From assembly GCF_007828835.1 (NCBI RefSeq), contig NZ_VIVL01000005.1:124001-188000 (forward strand): DNA of 64,000 bases. Direction: 5' to 3'. The translations under genes and the position numbers were made by a program. The notes beneath the pieces are model-generated. The model made no database searches and had not been told where the DNA came from. It saw nothing but the letters and a program-made list of their open reading frames with translations. How positions within the stretch are numbered: position 1 is the stretch's first letter; the number at the start of each line of letters is the position of its first letter. The DNA is from Variovorax beijingensis (GTDB taxonomy: Bacteria > Pseudomonadota > Gammaproteobacteria > Burkholderiales > Burkholderiaceae_C). Positions 1-9,529 of this stretch are shown here, one piece after another.

Positions 1-2060
1 CGCTCACCTTCAACAACACCGGCGGAGCGCCTGGCAAGTTCGCCCTGTCGGACACGTTGCCTTCCGGCTTCACCTATGTCGCGGGTTCCGCCGTCTGGAG
101 CAGCGCTCCGGGCGTGGCGCTCGGCGACGGTGCCGGTGGCGATCCGGTGGGTATCGATTTCCAGGTGGCAGGCAACACGCTGAATGCCGTCGTGAACTCG
201 CTCGGCCAGAACGTCACGCAGACGATCAGCTTCGTGGTACTGGTGAACAACACGGCCGTGGTCGGTACGTCGACCACGACCAACGTGGGCCAGTACAACC
301 CGACGGACTCCCCGACCGCCACCGCAGCGGCGATCGGCACCTTGGGCTCGACCACCAACCCGGCGGCCTACGCCGTCGTCGCCAGCTACGGCCTCGTCGT
401 GGGTACCAACCCCTCGACCGCGGCAACGGCAGTTGACACGGTGGCCGGCACGCCCAACGGCACGGCGGCCGACACGACCACGCAGCCGTCGGTGGTTGCC
501 GGCGGCAGCGTCAAGTTCCCGCAGACGGTGTTCAACACCGGCAGCGGCGTCGACAGCATCAACCTGAGCATTGCCAACGGCACGTTCCCGGCCGGCACGA
601 CCTTTCTGCTGTTCGCGGCGGACGGCGTGACGCCGCTGCTCGACACCACCGGCGACGGCGTTCCCGACACCGGCCCGATTCCGGTCGGCGGCAGCGCCAA
701 CATCGTGGTGCAGGCCAACGTTCCGGCCAGCGCCACCGTGGGCTCGGGTCCGTTCAACGCGATCCTGACCGGCCGCTCGGCGAACGACCCGACCAAGCTC
801 GACGCCACGCTCGATCAGGTCACGATCGTCGTCGGTTCGCTCGTCGACCTGACCAACAGCGCAGCCGGTACCGGCTCGGGTTCGGTGGCAGGCGGTGACT
901 TGGGCCCAGGCCCGAGTCCGCAGCCGACCACGACCAACACCACGCCTGCGGGCACCGGCACGATCTTCACGCTGTTCGTCAAGAACAACGATGCGGCCGG
1001 CCCGGCAACGCAGACCTACACGCTGGCGGCCAGCCAGTCCATCGGCTTTCCGGGCACGCTGCCGGCGGGATGGACGGTGAAGTTCGTGGCAGCGGGCGGC
1101 ACCTGTGCCGCCGCGGCCATCACCAACGTGACCGTGGCTGCCGGTGCGCAGCAGCAGGTCGATGCCTGCGTGACGCCTCCCGCCACGCAAACGCCTGTGA
1201 CGGCCCAGCCGATCTACTTCCGCGTGCAGTCGACCGCCGTGGCATCGACCGGCGTGCTCGTGTCCGACGCCAAGCAGGACGCGGTGACCGTGACCACGGC
1301 AGCAACGCTGGGCGCCACCCTGACGCCCAACAACGTCGGCCAGGTCGCTCCGGGCGGCACCGTCGTCTATGCGCACACGCTGACCAACACCGGCAACCAG
1401 AGCTGCGGCGCGTACACCCTCACGGCCACCGTACCGGCCGCCGATGCGGCGCTGGGCTGGACCACCGCGATCTACCTCGACGTCAACGGCGACGGGCAGA
1501 TCGATGCGGGCGACACGCTGGTTACCGGCCCCCTCGCCGGACCGCTGGCTGCAGGCGCAACGCAGAAGCTGCTGGTGCGCGTGTTCGCACCGGGCGGCGC
1601 CAGCGCCGGCGCAACCGACACGACCACCGTGACGGCCACGTTCACCGATCCGGCGCCGAACTGCGGCACGCCCTCGGCCAACGACATCAGCACCGTGATC
1701 ACGGGCCAGATCCGCGTCCTCAAGACGCAGGCTGCCGACATCGCCTGCGACGGCACGGCTGACGGCGCCTTCGCCGCCACGCCGCTGTCGCTGAAGCCCG
1801 GCCAGTGCATCGTGTACCAGGTCGTTGCGACCAACGAAGGCACCGCGCCGATCACCAACATCGCGATCAACGACGCAGTGCCCGCGTACACGGCAATGAG
1901 CGCCACCCAGCCGGCCAACCAGTGCGTCTCGACCGGCGTGACTGGCACCGCGCTGGCCTATGCCCAGACCCCCACAGCGGTGAGCTGCGGCAGCGCGGCC
2001 AACACCGTGGCCCCGGGTGGCACGGCCACGCTGACCTTCGCAGTACGGATCAACCAGTAA
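1..2060 (+). CDS. DUF11-repeat surface protein, 5' end outside window
   Basis: The reading frame is open from base 3 to the TAA at 2058-2060, so the start lies upstream. The visible 685 residues are rich in Thr, Ala, Gly and Asn and form repeated beta-sandwich modules of the DUF11 type, recognised by phrases such as NTGNQSCGAYTL, the conserved VYAHTLTNTG and the final VYQVVATNEGTAPITNIAI. Short Asp-rich loops, DVNGDGQID near 1479-1505 and DTTGDGVPDTG near 643-675, resemble calcium-binding loops. No membrane anchor, barrel or sorting signal is visible at the C terminus, which ends in a beta-strand-like TFAVRINQ. Its neighbour downstream is a DUF11 protein with a barrel, so the two may be displayed together on the cell surface. 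The function is unknown. The family call is firm, the role is inference. Confidence 0.8.
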   Translation, partial: LTFNNTGGAPGKFALSDTLPSGFTYVAGSAVWSSAPGVALGDGAGGDPVGIDFQVAGNTLNAVVNSLGQNVTQTISFVVLVNNTAVVGTSTTTNVGQYNPTDSPTATAAAIGTLGSTTNPAAYAVVASYGLVVGTNPSTAATAVDTVAGTPNGTAADTTTQPSVVAGGSVKFPQTVFNTGSGVDSINLSIANGTFPAGTTFLLFAADGVTPLLDTTGDGVPDTGPIPVGGSANIVVQANVPASATVGSGPFNAILTGRSANDPTKLDATLDQVTIVVGSLVDLTNSAAGTGSGSVAGGDLGPGPSPQPTTTNTTPAGTGTIFTLFVKNNDAAGPATQTYTLAASQSIGFPGTLPAGWTVKFVAAGGTCAAAAITNVTVAAGAQQQVDACVTPPATQTPVTAQPIYFRVQSTAVASTGVLVSDAKQDAVTVTTAATLGATLTPNNVGQVAPGGTVVYAHTLTNTGNQSCGAYTLTATVPAADAALGWTTAIYLDVNGDGQIDAGDTLVTGPLAGPLAAGATQKLLVRVFAPGGASAGATDTTTVTATFTDPAPNCGTPSANDISTVITGQIRVLKTQAADIACDGTADGAFAATPLSLKPGQCIVYQVVATNEGTAPITNIAINDAVPAYTAMSATQPANQCVSTGVTGTALAYAQTPTAVSCGSAANTVAPGGTATLTFAVRINQ

Positions 2061-2074
2061 CGCGCGATTGAGTC

Positions 2075-2102
2075 GCCGGCAGGCCTCTCCGGGACTGCCG
2101 GC
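2075..2102 (+). terminator. Hairpin downstream of the DUF11 gene
   Basis: GCCGGCAG (2075-2082) and CTGCCGGC (2095-2102) form a perfect 8-bp stem with a 12-base loop, 15 bases after the stop codon. Only TTTA follows, so termination may be partial. This allows transcription to continue into the gene at 2255. Confidence 0.5.
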
Positions 2103-2254
2103 TTTACGCGAGGCGCCGCCTTCACGGCTGCGTTTCGCCTTTTTCCCCTGCTGCTTTTTGGCGCGAGCGCACTCGCACGCGCGCATGGCAGCGGCAGAGG
2201 AAAAAGACCCAGGTATTCACGGCACCGGCAGGCGCCGACGGAAGGTTAAGCGGA

Positions 2255-5200
2255 GTGCAATTCTTGTCTGACTCATTGATGGGCTGTCGCTCGCAGCGAT
2301 GGCGCCAAGCCGGCGCCACGCTCGCGATCGGCCTGGCGCTGTTCCTGGCGCTCTTCCTGACGCTGTTCCTGGCGTCCGCCGCGGTGCATGCGGCACCCGC
2401 GCCCGGCGGCAGCGTCATCCGCAACGTGGCAAAGGCCAGCTATGTGCCGGCCGGCTTTGCGCAGACCGAAACCTCCAGTTCCAACAGCGTGGTGGCGAAT
2501 GTCCTTGCGGTCGAGGCGCTGGTGCTGACGCAAGACCAGGCCGTCAACCGGCCGCCCGCCACGGTGGTCACGCTGAACCACCTGCTCACCAACACCGGCA
2601 ATGTGCCGTCGAGCTATGCGCTGGCCTTTGCCAACAACGTGGGCGGCTGCGCGGCCGACACACTCGACCTTTCGACCCTGCGGGTCGTGCGCGACATCAA
2701 CAACAACGGCGTGGCTGACCCCGGCGATCCGGTGCTGCCGCTCGGCGTGCCCGGCGCGCTGACGCTGCGGCCCGGCGAAACGGCCTCGCTGCTGGTGCAG
2801 GGAACGGTTCCGGCCACCGGTGCCGGTGTTGCCTGCACGGCGTTGACGGCGACCACCGCGTTGCAGAACCTGAGCGCCACCAACCGCGACACCGTGACGG
2901 TCGGCGACATGGCGGTCATCGCCATCACCAAGAGTGCGAGCTACCCGGGCGTCATCATCCCGGGGCAGACCCGCATCGACTTTGCGGTCTCGGGCACCAA
3001 CATCGGCGCGCGCGATGCACAACCCGCCAACGTCGCCGCGCCGACAGGCACGCCCGTGCTGGTGAACGGCGCGCCCACCAGCCTGGTGCTGGTGCGCGAC
3101 CTCATTCCCGCCGGCACGCAGTACATCGCCGGCACGCTGCAGAGCACGGCCGCGGGCGCGGTGCGGCTGTTCCGCATGCCGGGCGATCCGGCCTTCAGCT
3201 ACCGCACGGCGGACGACGCCGCAGCCGTCGAAGTGGCAATCGGCGTGCCCGCGGCCGTGTCGCGCAACGCATCCATCGCAATGCAGTTCGCGGTGCTGGT
3301 GCGGGCGGACCAGACCGGCGACATCCGCAACACCGCGCAGAGCTACTACAACGACGGCACCGCACCGGTGGTGTCGCCGTCCAACACCGTACTCATCACC
3401 ACCAGCCAGAGCCGCATCGGGGTGGCCAAGGCCGCCTCGACACCCCGCGCCAACCGCGGCGCCGACGGCCTGCTCGACGGAACCGCGACCGTGCGCTTCA
3501 GCGTCGACGTGCGCAACTACGGGGCCGTGTGGCTCTACGGCGTGCAGGCGACCGACCTGCTCGAAGGCAGCGGCGCCACCCAGTTCGGCAGCTACACCAG
3601 CGCGGCCGTGCCCGGCCCCAATCAATACACCGTCGTGCCTGGCTCGATCGCCATTGCGGGCAACCAGGGCAGCGGCACGGGCGGCACCGTGGCCGCGGCC
3701 AACAACGCGTTCACCGGCACCGCCGCCGCGCAAAACCTGCTGGCGCCGGGTGCCGTGCTGCCGGTCGGCGCGCAGGTCACGGTGCAGTTCGATGTTCGCA
3801 TCAACGTCAACGGCCGCACCGGCACGCTTCTCAACAGCGTGCGTGCGCAGGGCGCGCTCACGCCTGGCGGCGCGCCGGTGGCTTTCGACGATTCGGTCGA
3901 CGGCACCACCCCCGATCCGGACGGCGACGGCAACCCGAACAACAACACCGCGCCCACACCGGTCTCGATGCAGCTTCCATCGCTGTCGCTTGCCAAGAGC
4001 GCGTCGCTGCCGCGGCGCGTGGCGCAGGGCGTCTACGAAATCGACTACCGGCTGCTCGTCACGAACACCGGTGTCGCCCCGGCGCCCCACGTGCGCGTGA
4101 TCGACAACCTGAACTGCACCTTCGACATGGACAAGCCCGAGGGGCCGGTCGCCTCTTGGGAGCTGGTCGGCGCGCCCAAGGTCCGCAGCGGGCTGCTCAA
4201 TCCCGCGGGCAGCTTTACCGGCCGCGCCGCCTGCGACCGCGAGGCGCTCGCGAGCGCCGATGCCTTCCGGCTGCCGACCGAGGCAGTGCTCAGCCTCACC
4301 GACGGCAGCCGCGGGCTGGAGCCGGGGCAGAGCGAGGAAATCGGCTTCACCGTTCGCCTGACCCAGAAGCCAGGCGCAGGCGACCGCCGCGTGGCCATCC
4401 ACAACAAGGCGTGGGCGGCGGCGTTCGACCAGAACACCATCAACGTCACGCCCGCGATGCTGGTCGCGGCCACTGCCAACTCGGTGCAATCGCTGCTGGC
4501 GGACCCGGCCGGCACGGTCTACAACGCCGTCACGCGGGCGCCTGTTCCCGGCGCGGTGGTCACGTTCACCCGGCAGTCGTGCAGCAGCGGGTCGGTCACG
4601 CCGATGACCGCGGCAGAAATCTACGGCGGCTCCTCGGACACCTACACCTTCAATGCCGACGGCAGCGTGTCGATGACCACCGGCGCCGACGGCAGCTACC
4701 AGTTCTACCTGCAGTCGCCGCCGGCCGCGGGCCTGTGCACGTACTCGCTGCACGTGGTTCCGCCGGCCGGCAGCGGCTATGTCTACCCGTCGCAATTGAT
4801 CCCCGTGACGGCCGGCACCTTCGGCAGTTGCGGCCCGGTCGTGTCCAGCGCCCTGCCGCCCAAGGGCGCGGATCCGACCACGCACTATTTCTCGGTCACG
4901 TCCGGCTTCAACGCTTCGAACGAAGCGTGCGACGTGGTGCACAACCACATCCCGCTGGACCCGGGCAATGTGCTCGGCCTGGTGCTGCGCAAGGAAGGCA
5001 GCAAGCGGCAGGTCGAGTTCGGCGACTTCATGGACTACGCGCTGACCGTGAGCAACAAGACGGGTACGCCGGTGACCGGCATCTCGATCAGCGACAGCCT
5101 GCCGCCGGGCTTTGCCTACGTGAGCAACAGCGCGCGCCTGAACGGCGCGGCCACTGCCAACCCCGTCGGCGGCGCGGGCCCGAAGCTGGTGTTCAACTAC

Positions 5201-8200
5201 CCGACGCTGACCCTGGGCGTCGACCAGATGGCCATGATGCGCTACCGCGTGCGCGTCGGCGTGGGCGCCCCAACCAACGCAGACGCGATCAACCGCGCGC
5301 GTGCCTATTCGGGCCCGCTGCAGTCCAACCTCGCGAACTGGACCGTGCGCGTCACGGGCGGCGTGTTCTCGGACGAGGCCTTCATGTTCGGCAAGGTCTA
5401 CATGGACTGCAAGGCCGACGGCAGGCAGGAGGGCAGCGATGAGATCGGCGTGCCTGGCGTGCGGCTGTTCATGGAAGACGGTACCAACGTGGTCACCGAT
5501 GTGGAGGGCAAGTGGAGCCTCTACGGACTCAAGCCGCTCACCCACGTGCTGCGCGTGGACCAGACGACGCTGCCGCCCGGCGCCCGGCTTGAAATACTCG
5601 ACAACCGCAACGCCGGCAGCCCCGAGAGCCGCTTCGTCGACTTGAAGAAGGGCGAGTTCCACAAGGCCAACTTCATCATCGGCAACTGCGACAGCCAGGC
5701 GACGCTGGCGGACGTGGTCGCGCGCCGCGCGGCCATCGCCGCGATTCCGGACACCGAGGCCGAAGCCCAGGTGCGCATGCGCCTGAACCCCGAAGGGCAG
5801 ATCGTTCCCGTGGGCGACCTGCGTTCGCTGCCCGCCAGCGGCCAGGCGCTCGCCAGCGGCAGCACCGGCTCGACCATGACCACGTCCGCACCGCTGATCG
5901 CCATGCCCGATGCGCCGGCCAATGCCAGCAGCTTCGTCGGCGCTGCATCGGGCAGCATGAGCGGCACGCTCGGGACTGCCGCATCGGCCTCGCCGACGCC
6001 CGCCGGCAGCCTCTTCGCGGCGCTCAACGGCCTGCCGACGGCGGCGCAGGGTGCATCGGCCGCGGGCGGCGCGGCGAGCGGCGTCGGCGCGTTTGCGAGC
6101 CGGCCGGTCAACACTTCCGCCGCCATGCTGGAGCCGCGCAGCGCGCCGCTGCTGCCCGAGGCGGTGCCCAGCCCCATCGAGTTGGAGGCGCTGCTGCCGC
6201 AGATCGAAAGCAATGCGCTCGGCTTCCTCGGCCTGAAGGACGGCGACACCGTTCCTGGCCAGTCGATCAACGTGCGCGTCAAGGGCGAGGCTGGCATGAC
6301 GCTGCGCCTCATGGTCAACGGCCAGGCCATCGACGGTCGGCGTGTCGGCAAGAAAACCCAGTTGCCATCGAAGAGCATCGGCGCCTGGGAATACATCGGC
6401 GTGGTGCTGCAGCCCGGTATCAATCGCCTGCAGCTCGATGCGGTGGACGATTTCGGCAATGTGCGCGGCAGCGAGCAGATCGGCATCGTCGCGCCCGACA
6501 AGCTGGGCGGCATCCAAATCGACCTGCCCGAAACCGCCTATGCCGACCTGCGCACGCCCGTGGCCGTCAAGGTGCGGCTGGTCGACGCCGCAGGTGTGCC
6601 GGTGACCGCGCGCACGCAGCTCACGCTGGAAGCCGACCGCGGCCGGTGGTTCGACGAAGACCTGAATCCGGCCGAGCCCGGCACCCAGGTGTTCATGGAA
6701 GGCGGGGCCGCCGAGTTCCGGCTGCTGCCGCCGGGCGAGGCGGGCGATGTGCGGATTCGCGTGACCGCCGGCAGCTTCGTCAAGGAAGTGCGGCTCGCGC
6801 TGCTGCCCGAGATGCGACCGATGATCGGCGTGGGCATCGTCGAAGGCGTGCTCGACTTCACCAAGCGCGGCAGCGTGCCGCTCGGCGCCATGCCCGCGGG
6901 CGCGGCGTTCGAGGCCGAGCTGACGGGGCTGACCGACGAGCGCGAGAACCGGCGCGCGGGCGCCCGCGCCGCCTTCTTCTTCAAGGGCACGGTCAAGGGC
7001 GAGTACCTGCTCACTGCCGCCTTCGACTCCGACAAGGCGCGCAAGGACCGCCTGTTCCGCGACATCCGGCCCGACGAGTTCTACCCCGTGTACGGCGACT
7101 CGTCCGTCAAGGGCTTCGATGCGCAGAGCACGCAAAAGCTCTACGTGCGCATCGACAAGAACCGTTCGTTCCTGCTGTACGGCGACTTCACCACCAGCAG
7201 CAGCACCGAGGTGCGCAACCTGAGCCAGAGCAATCGCGCGCTCACCGGCCTGAAGCACGTGTACGAGACCGCCAACGTGCGCGCCACCAGCTATGCGTCC
7301 CGCACCGCCCAGACGCAGCAAGTGGAGGAGTTTCGCGCCGTGGGCACCTCCGGCCCCTATTACCTGAGCGCGATCGGCGGCGAGTTCGTCGACAACAGCG
7401 AGCAGATCGAGGTGGTGGTGCGCGACCGCAACCAGCCCGACATCGTGCTGCAGCGCACGGCGGTCACGCGCTTCGTGGACTACACGGTCGAGCCGCTCAC
7501 GCGCCGCGTGCTGTTCACGCGCGCCATCGCGTCGGTGGACGCCAATCTCAACCCGCAATCGATCCGCGTCACCTACGAGGTCGACAGCGGCGGGCCGAAG
7601 TTCACCGTGGCCGGGACCGACGTGCAGGTCAAGGTGGGCGAGCGCCTGCAGGTGGGCGTGGTCGCCAGCACCGACCAGAACCCGGAAAACCACCGCAAGC
7701 TGCGCGCGCTGACGGCCGTGGCCCGCCTTGGCGATAACACCACGGCCGCGGCCGAACTGGTGCGCACCGAATCGGACGAGAAGGGCAAGGGCGAGGGCGG
7801 TCGCATCGAAGTGCGCCACCAGGACGAGAAGCTCGCCGTGGTGGCGCTGGCCAGCAAGACCAGCACCGGCTTCGACAACCCGGGCGCGAGTTTCTCGGCG
7901 GGCCGCACCGAAGTGTCGGGCCGTGCCGAATACAAGATCGACGACAACACGGCGGCACGCGCCGAAGTGCTCTACAGCAAGGATGCGCTGCTCGAAGGCG
8001 ACCGCAAGGGCGCGAGCGCGAGCCTGCGCAAGAAGCTGGACGACAACGTGGTTGCGGAGGTCGGCGTGCGCCACGGCCAGGGCAACAGCGGCCTGGCCTC
8101 GGGGTCCGGGTTCGATTACGGCGAGATCTCCACCTACAACGGCAATCTCGGCAGCCGTGTCGGCGCCGCCAGCGTCACGGCGCTGGGCGCCGCGGCCACG

Positions 8201-9529
8201 GCCAACAGCAGCGCTGAACGCGAAAGCCTGACCACCGTGCGCGCACGCCTCTCGGCGCAGGTGCCCGGCGTGCCGCTGGCCCAGGTCTTCGTCGAGGGCG
8301 AGCAGGACCTGAAGCATTCCGATCGCCACACGCTGGCCGTCGGGGGCAACTACGCGATCACCGACAAGACGCGAGCCTACGCGCGCTACGAGCTCATCTC
8401 CAGCCTGTACGGCGATGCACGGCTGGACGCGACCCAGTCCAACAACGTCGGCGTCCTCGGCATCGAGAGCAACTACATGGACGGCGGGCGCATCTACAAC
8501 GAGTACCGGCTGTCCGACAGCATCGACGGGCGCGCCGCGCAGGCTGCCATGGGCGTGCGCAACACCTTCAAGCTCACCGACCGCTTCAGCCTGACCGGCG
8601 GCCTGGAGCACACCCGCCAGATGGGCGGCTACACCAACAGCGCCAACAGCGGCACCGGCTACGCGGGCGGGCTGGGCGAATCCACCGCCGTCACGGCGGG
8701 CGTCGAGTACCTGACGGACAACTACAAGCTCAGCGGCATTCTCGAAGGTCGCAAGGGCGACGACGCGAACACGCGCCTCTTCAGCGCCGGTTTCGGCTAC
8801 AAGATCAGCCCGGCGTGGAGCCTGCTGGCGCGCAGCGTGGTGAGCGACAGCGAAGGGCAGGGCGCGAACGGCGGCAACGAGCGCCACCTGCAGCGCCACC
8901 AGATCGGCATGGCCTATCGTCCGGTGGACAGCGACACGTGGAATGCATTGCTGCGCTACGAGCGCCGCTCGGAGCGTATCGTGGGCCACGGCAATGCTGC
9001 CGGCGCGCTGACCGGCGGCAGCGCCTTCGGCAGCGGGTTCGGCAACGCCAGCCTGCCGGGCAGTACCAGCGCGGACATTCTCTCGGCGCACCTGAACTAC
9101 AACCCGCAGCGCGGCAGCGTGCTGAGCGCACGCTACGCGGGAAAGATCTCGCGCGTCGACGACGGCTTCCTGGCCAGCACCTACTGGGCGCACCTGCTGC
9201 ACGCGCGCTACACCCGCGACCTCAACAAGGACTGGGACTTCGGCATCCAGGCCGGCCTGCTCTACGGCAAGGGCGGCTCGCTGCAGAAGACCGCGGGCGT
9301 GGAGCTCGGCTACCAGGTGGCGAAGGACCTGTGGATTTCCGCCGGCTACAACTTCGTAGGCCTCAACGACCGCGAGCTGACGGCCAACGAATACACCAGC
9401 AAGGGTGCCTACATCCGGCTGCGCTTCAAGTTCGACGAAACGGGGCTGGGCTTTCCCTCGGCCGGTGCCGCTGCGGCGCCTGCGGCTGCGCCCGTATCGC
9501 CAGAAGAAAAAACCGGTTCAGAAAAATGA
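2255..9529 (+). CDS. Giant DUF11/SdrD_B-like protein with C-terminal outer-membrane barrel
   Basis: This 2424-residue protein starts at GTG 2255, about nine bases after GAAGG; ATG 2279 is a good alternative start. A signal peptide follows (hydrophobic LAIGLALFLALFLTLFL, cleavage near VHA-AP). Residues 45-750 are DUF11-like modules, with Asp-rich loops such as DPDGDGNPNNN. Around 754-880 there is a Cna-B/carboxypeptidase-regulatory-like fold, at 918-1040 another DUF11 module, and at 1043-1110 an SdrD_B-like domain (KVYMDCKADGRQEGSDE). An Ala/Ser/Gly-rich linker (about 1170-1300) and two more beta-sandwich domains come next. From about 1520 to 2395 the chain alternates aromatic and polar residues in a barrel-like pattern ending in AYIRLRFKFDE, then a short Ala/Pro tail. 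I read it as an outer-membrane protein with a long repeat ectodomain. Its stop overlaps the next start (ATGA). The barrel is inferred from pattern only. Confidence 0.8.
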   Translation: MQFLSDSLMGCRSQRWRQAGATLAIGLALFLALFLTLFLASAAVHAAPAPGGSVIRNVAKASYVPAGFAQTETSSSNSVVANVLAVEALVLTQDQAVNRPPATVVTLNHLLTNTGNVPSSYALAFANNVGGCAADTLDLSTLRVVRDINNNGVADPGDPVLPLGVPGALTLRPGETASLLVQGTVPATGAGVACTALTATTALQNLSATNRDTVTVGDMAVIAITKSASYPGVIIPGQTRIDFAVSGTNIGARDAQPANVAAPTGTPVLVNGAPTSLVLVRDLIPAGTQYIAGTLQSTAAGAVRLFRMPGDPAFSYRTADDAAAVEVAIGVPAAVSRNASIAMQFAVLVRADQTGDIRNTAQSYYNDGTAPVVSPSNTVLITTSQSRIGVAKAASTPRANRGADGLLDGTATVRFSVDVRNYGAVWLYGVQATDLLEGSGATQFGSYTSAAVPGPNQYTVVPGSIAIAGNQGSGTGGTVAAANNAFTGTAAAQNLLAPGAVLPVGAQVTVQFDVRINVNGRTGTLLNSVRAQGALTPGGAPVAFDDSVDGTTPDPDGDGNPNNNTAPTPVSMQLPSLSLAKSASLPRRVAQGVYEIDYRLLVTNTGVAPAPHVRVIDNLNCTFDMDKPEGPVASWELVGAPKVRSGLLNPAGSFTGRAACDREALASADAFRLPTEAVLSLTDGSRGLEPGQSEEIGFTVRLTQKPGAGDRRVAIHNKAWAAAFDQNTINVTPAMLVAATANSVQSLLADPAGTVYNAVTRAPVPGAVVTFTRQSCSSGSVTPMTAAEIYGGSSDTYTFNADGSVSMTTGADGSYQFYLQSPPAAGLCTYSLHVVPPAGSGYVYPSQLIPVTAGTFGSCGPVVSSALPPKGADPTTHYFSVTSGFNASNEACDVVHNHIPLDPGNVLGLVLRKEGSKRQVEFGDFMDYALTVSNKTGTPVTGISISDSLPPGFAYVSNSARLNGAATANPVGGAGPKLVFNYPTLTLGVDQMAMMRYRVRVGVGAPTNADAINRARAYSGPLQSNLANWTVRVTGGVFSDEAFMFGKVYMDCKADGRQEGSDEIGVPGVRLFMEDGTNVVTDVEGKWSLYGLKPLTHVLRVDQTTLPPGARLEILDNRNAGSPESRFVDLKKGEFHKANFIIGNCDSQATLADVVARRAAIAAIPDTEAEAQVRMRLNPEGQIVPVGDLRSLPASGQALASGSTGSTMTTSAPLIAMPDAPANASSFVGAASGSMSGTLGTAASASPTPAGSLFAALNGLPTAAQGASAAGGAASGVGAFASRPVNTSAAMLEPRSAPLLPEAVPSPIELEALLPQIESNALGFLGLKDGDTVPGQSINVRVKGEAGMTLRLMVNGQAIDGRRVGKKTQLPSKSIGAWEYIGVVLQPGINRLQLDAVDDFGNVRGSEQIGIVAPDKLGGIQIDLPETAYADLRTPVAVKVRLVDAAGVPVTARTQLTLEADRGRWFDEDLNPAEPGTQVFMEGGAAEFRLLPPGEAGDVRIRVTAGSFVKEVRLALLPEMRPMIGVGIVEGVLDFTKRGSVPLGAMPAGAAFEAELTGLTDERENRRAGARAAFFFKGTVKGEYLLTAAFDSDKARKDRLFRDIRPDEFYPVYGDSSVKGFDAQSTQKLYVRIDKNRSFLLYGDFTTSSSTEVRNLSQSNRALTGLKHVYETANVRATSYASRTAQTQQVEEFRAVGTSGPYYLSAIGGEFVDNSEQIEVVVRDRNQPDIVLQRTAVTRFVDYTVEPLTRRVLFTRAIASVDANLNPQSIRVTYEVDSGGPKFTVAGTDVQVKVGERLQVGVVASTDQNPENHRKLRALTAVARLGDNTTAAAELVRTESDEKGKGEGGRIEVRHQDEKLAVVALASKTSTGFDNPGASFSAGRTEVSGRAEYKIDDNTAARAEVLYSKDALLEGDRKGASASLRKKLDDNVVAEVGVRHGQGNSGLASGSGFDYGEISTYNGNLGSRVGAASVTALGAAATANSSAERESLTTVRARLSAQVPGVPLAQVFVEGEQDLKHSDRHTLAVGGNYAITDKTRAYARYELISSLYGDARLDATQSNNVGVLGIESNYMDGGRIYNEYRLSDSIDGRAAQAAMGVRNTFKLTDRFSLTGGLEHTRQMGGYTNSANSGTGYAGGLGESTAVTAGVEYLTDNYKLSGILEGRKGDDANTRLFSAGFGYKISPAWSLLARSVVSDSEGQGANGGNERHLQRHQIGMAYRPVDSDTWNALLRYERRSERIVGHGNAAGALTGGSAFGSGFGNASLPGSTSADILSAHLNYNPQRGSVLSARYAGKISRVDDGFLASTYWAHLLHARYTRDLNKDWDFGIQAGLLYGKGGSLQKTAGVELGYQVAKDLWISAGYNFVGLNDRELTANEYTSKGAYIRLRFKFDETGLGFPSAGAAAAPAAAPVSPEEKTGSEK

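Noticed and set aside
2273..9202. Minus-strand open frame of about 2300 codons opposite the giant DUF11 gene
   Set aside because: It is a shadow of the GC-rich, strongly biased codon use of the plus-strand gene. Its product is rich in Arg, His, Val and Ala with no domain, signal or ribosome-binding site, and the plus-strand product has clear domains.
8815..9525. Possible upstream extension of the prealbumin-like gene
   Set aside because: The frame is open, but the translation is Arg/Gln-rich shadow of the barrel region. A clear signal peptide starts at ATG 9526.
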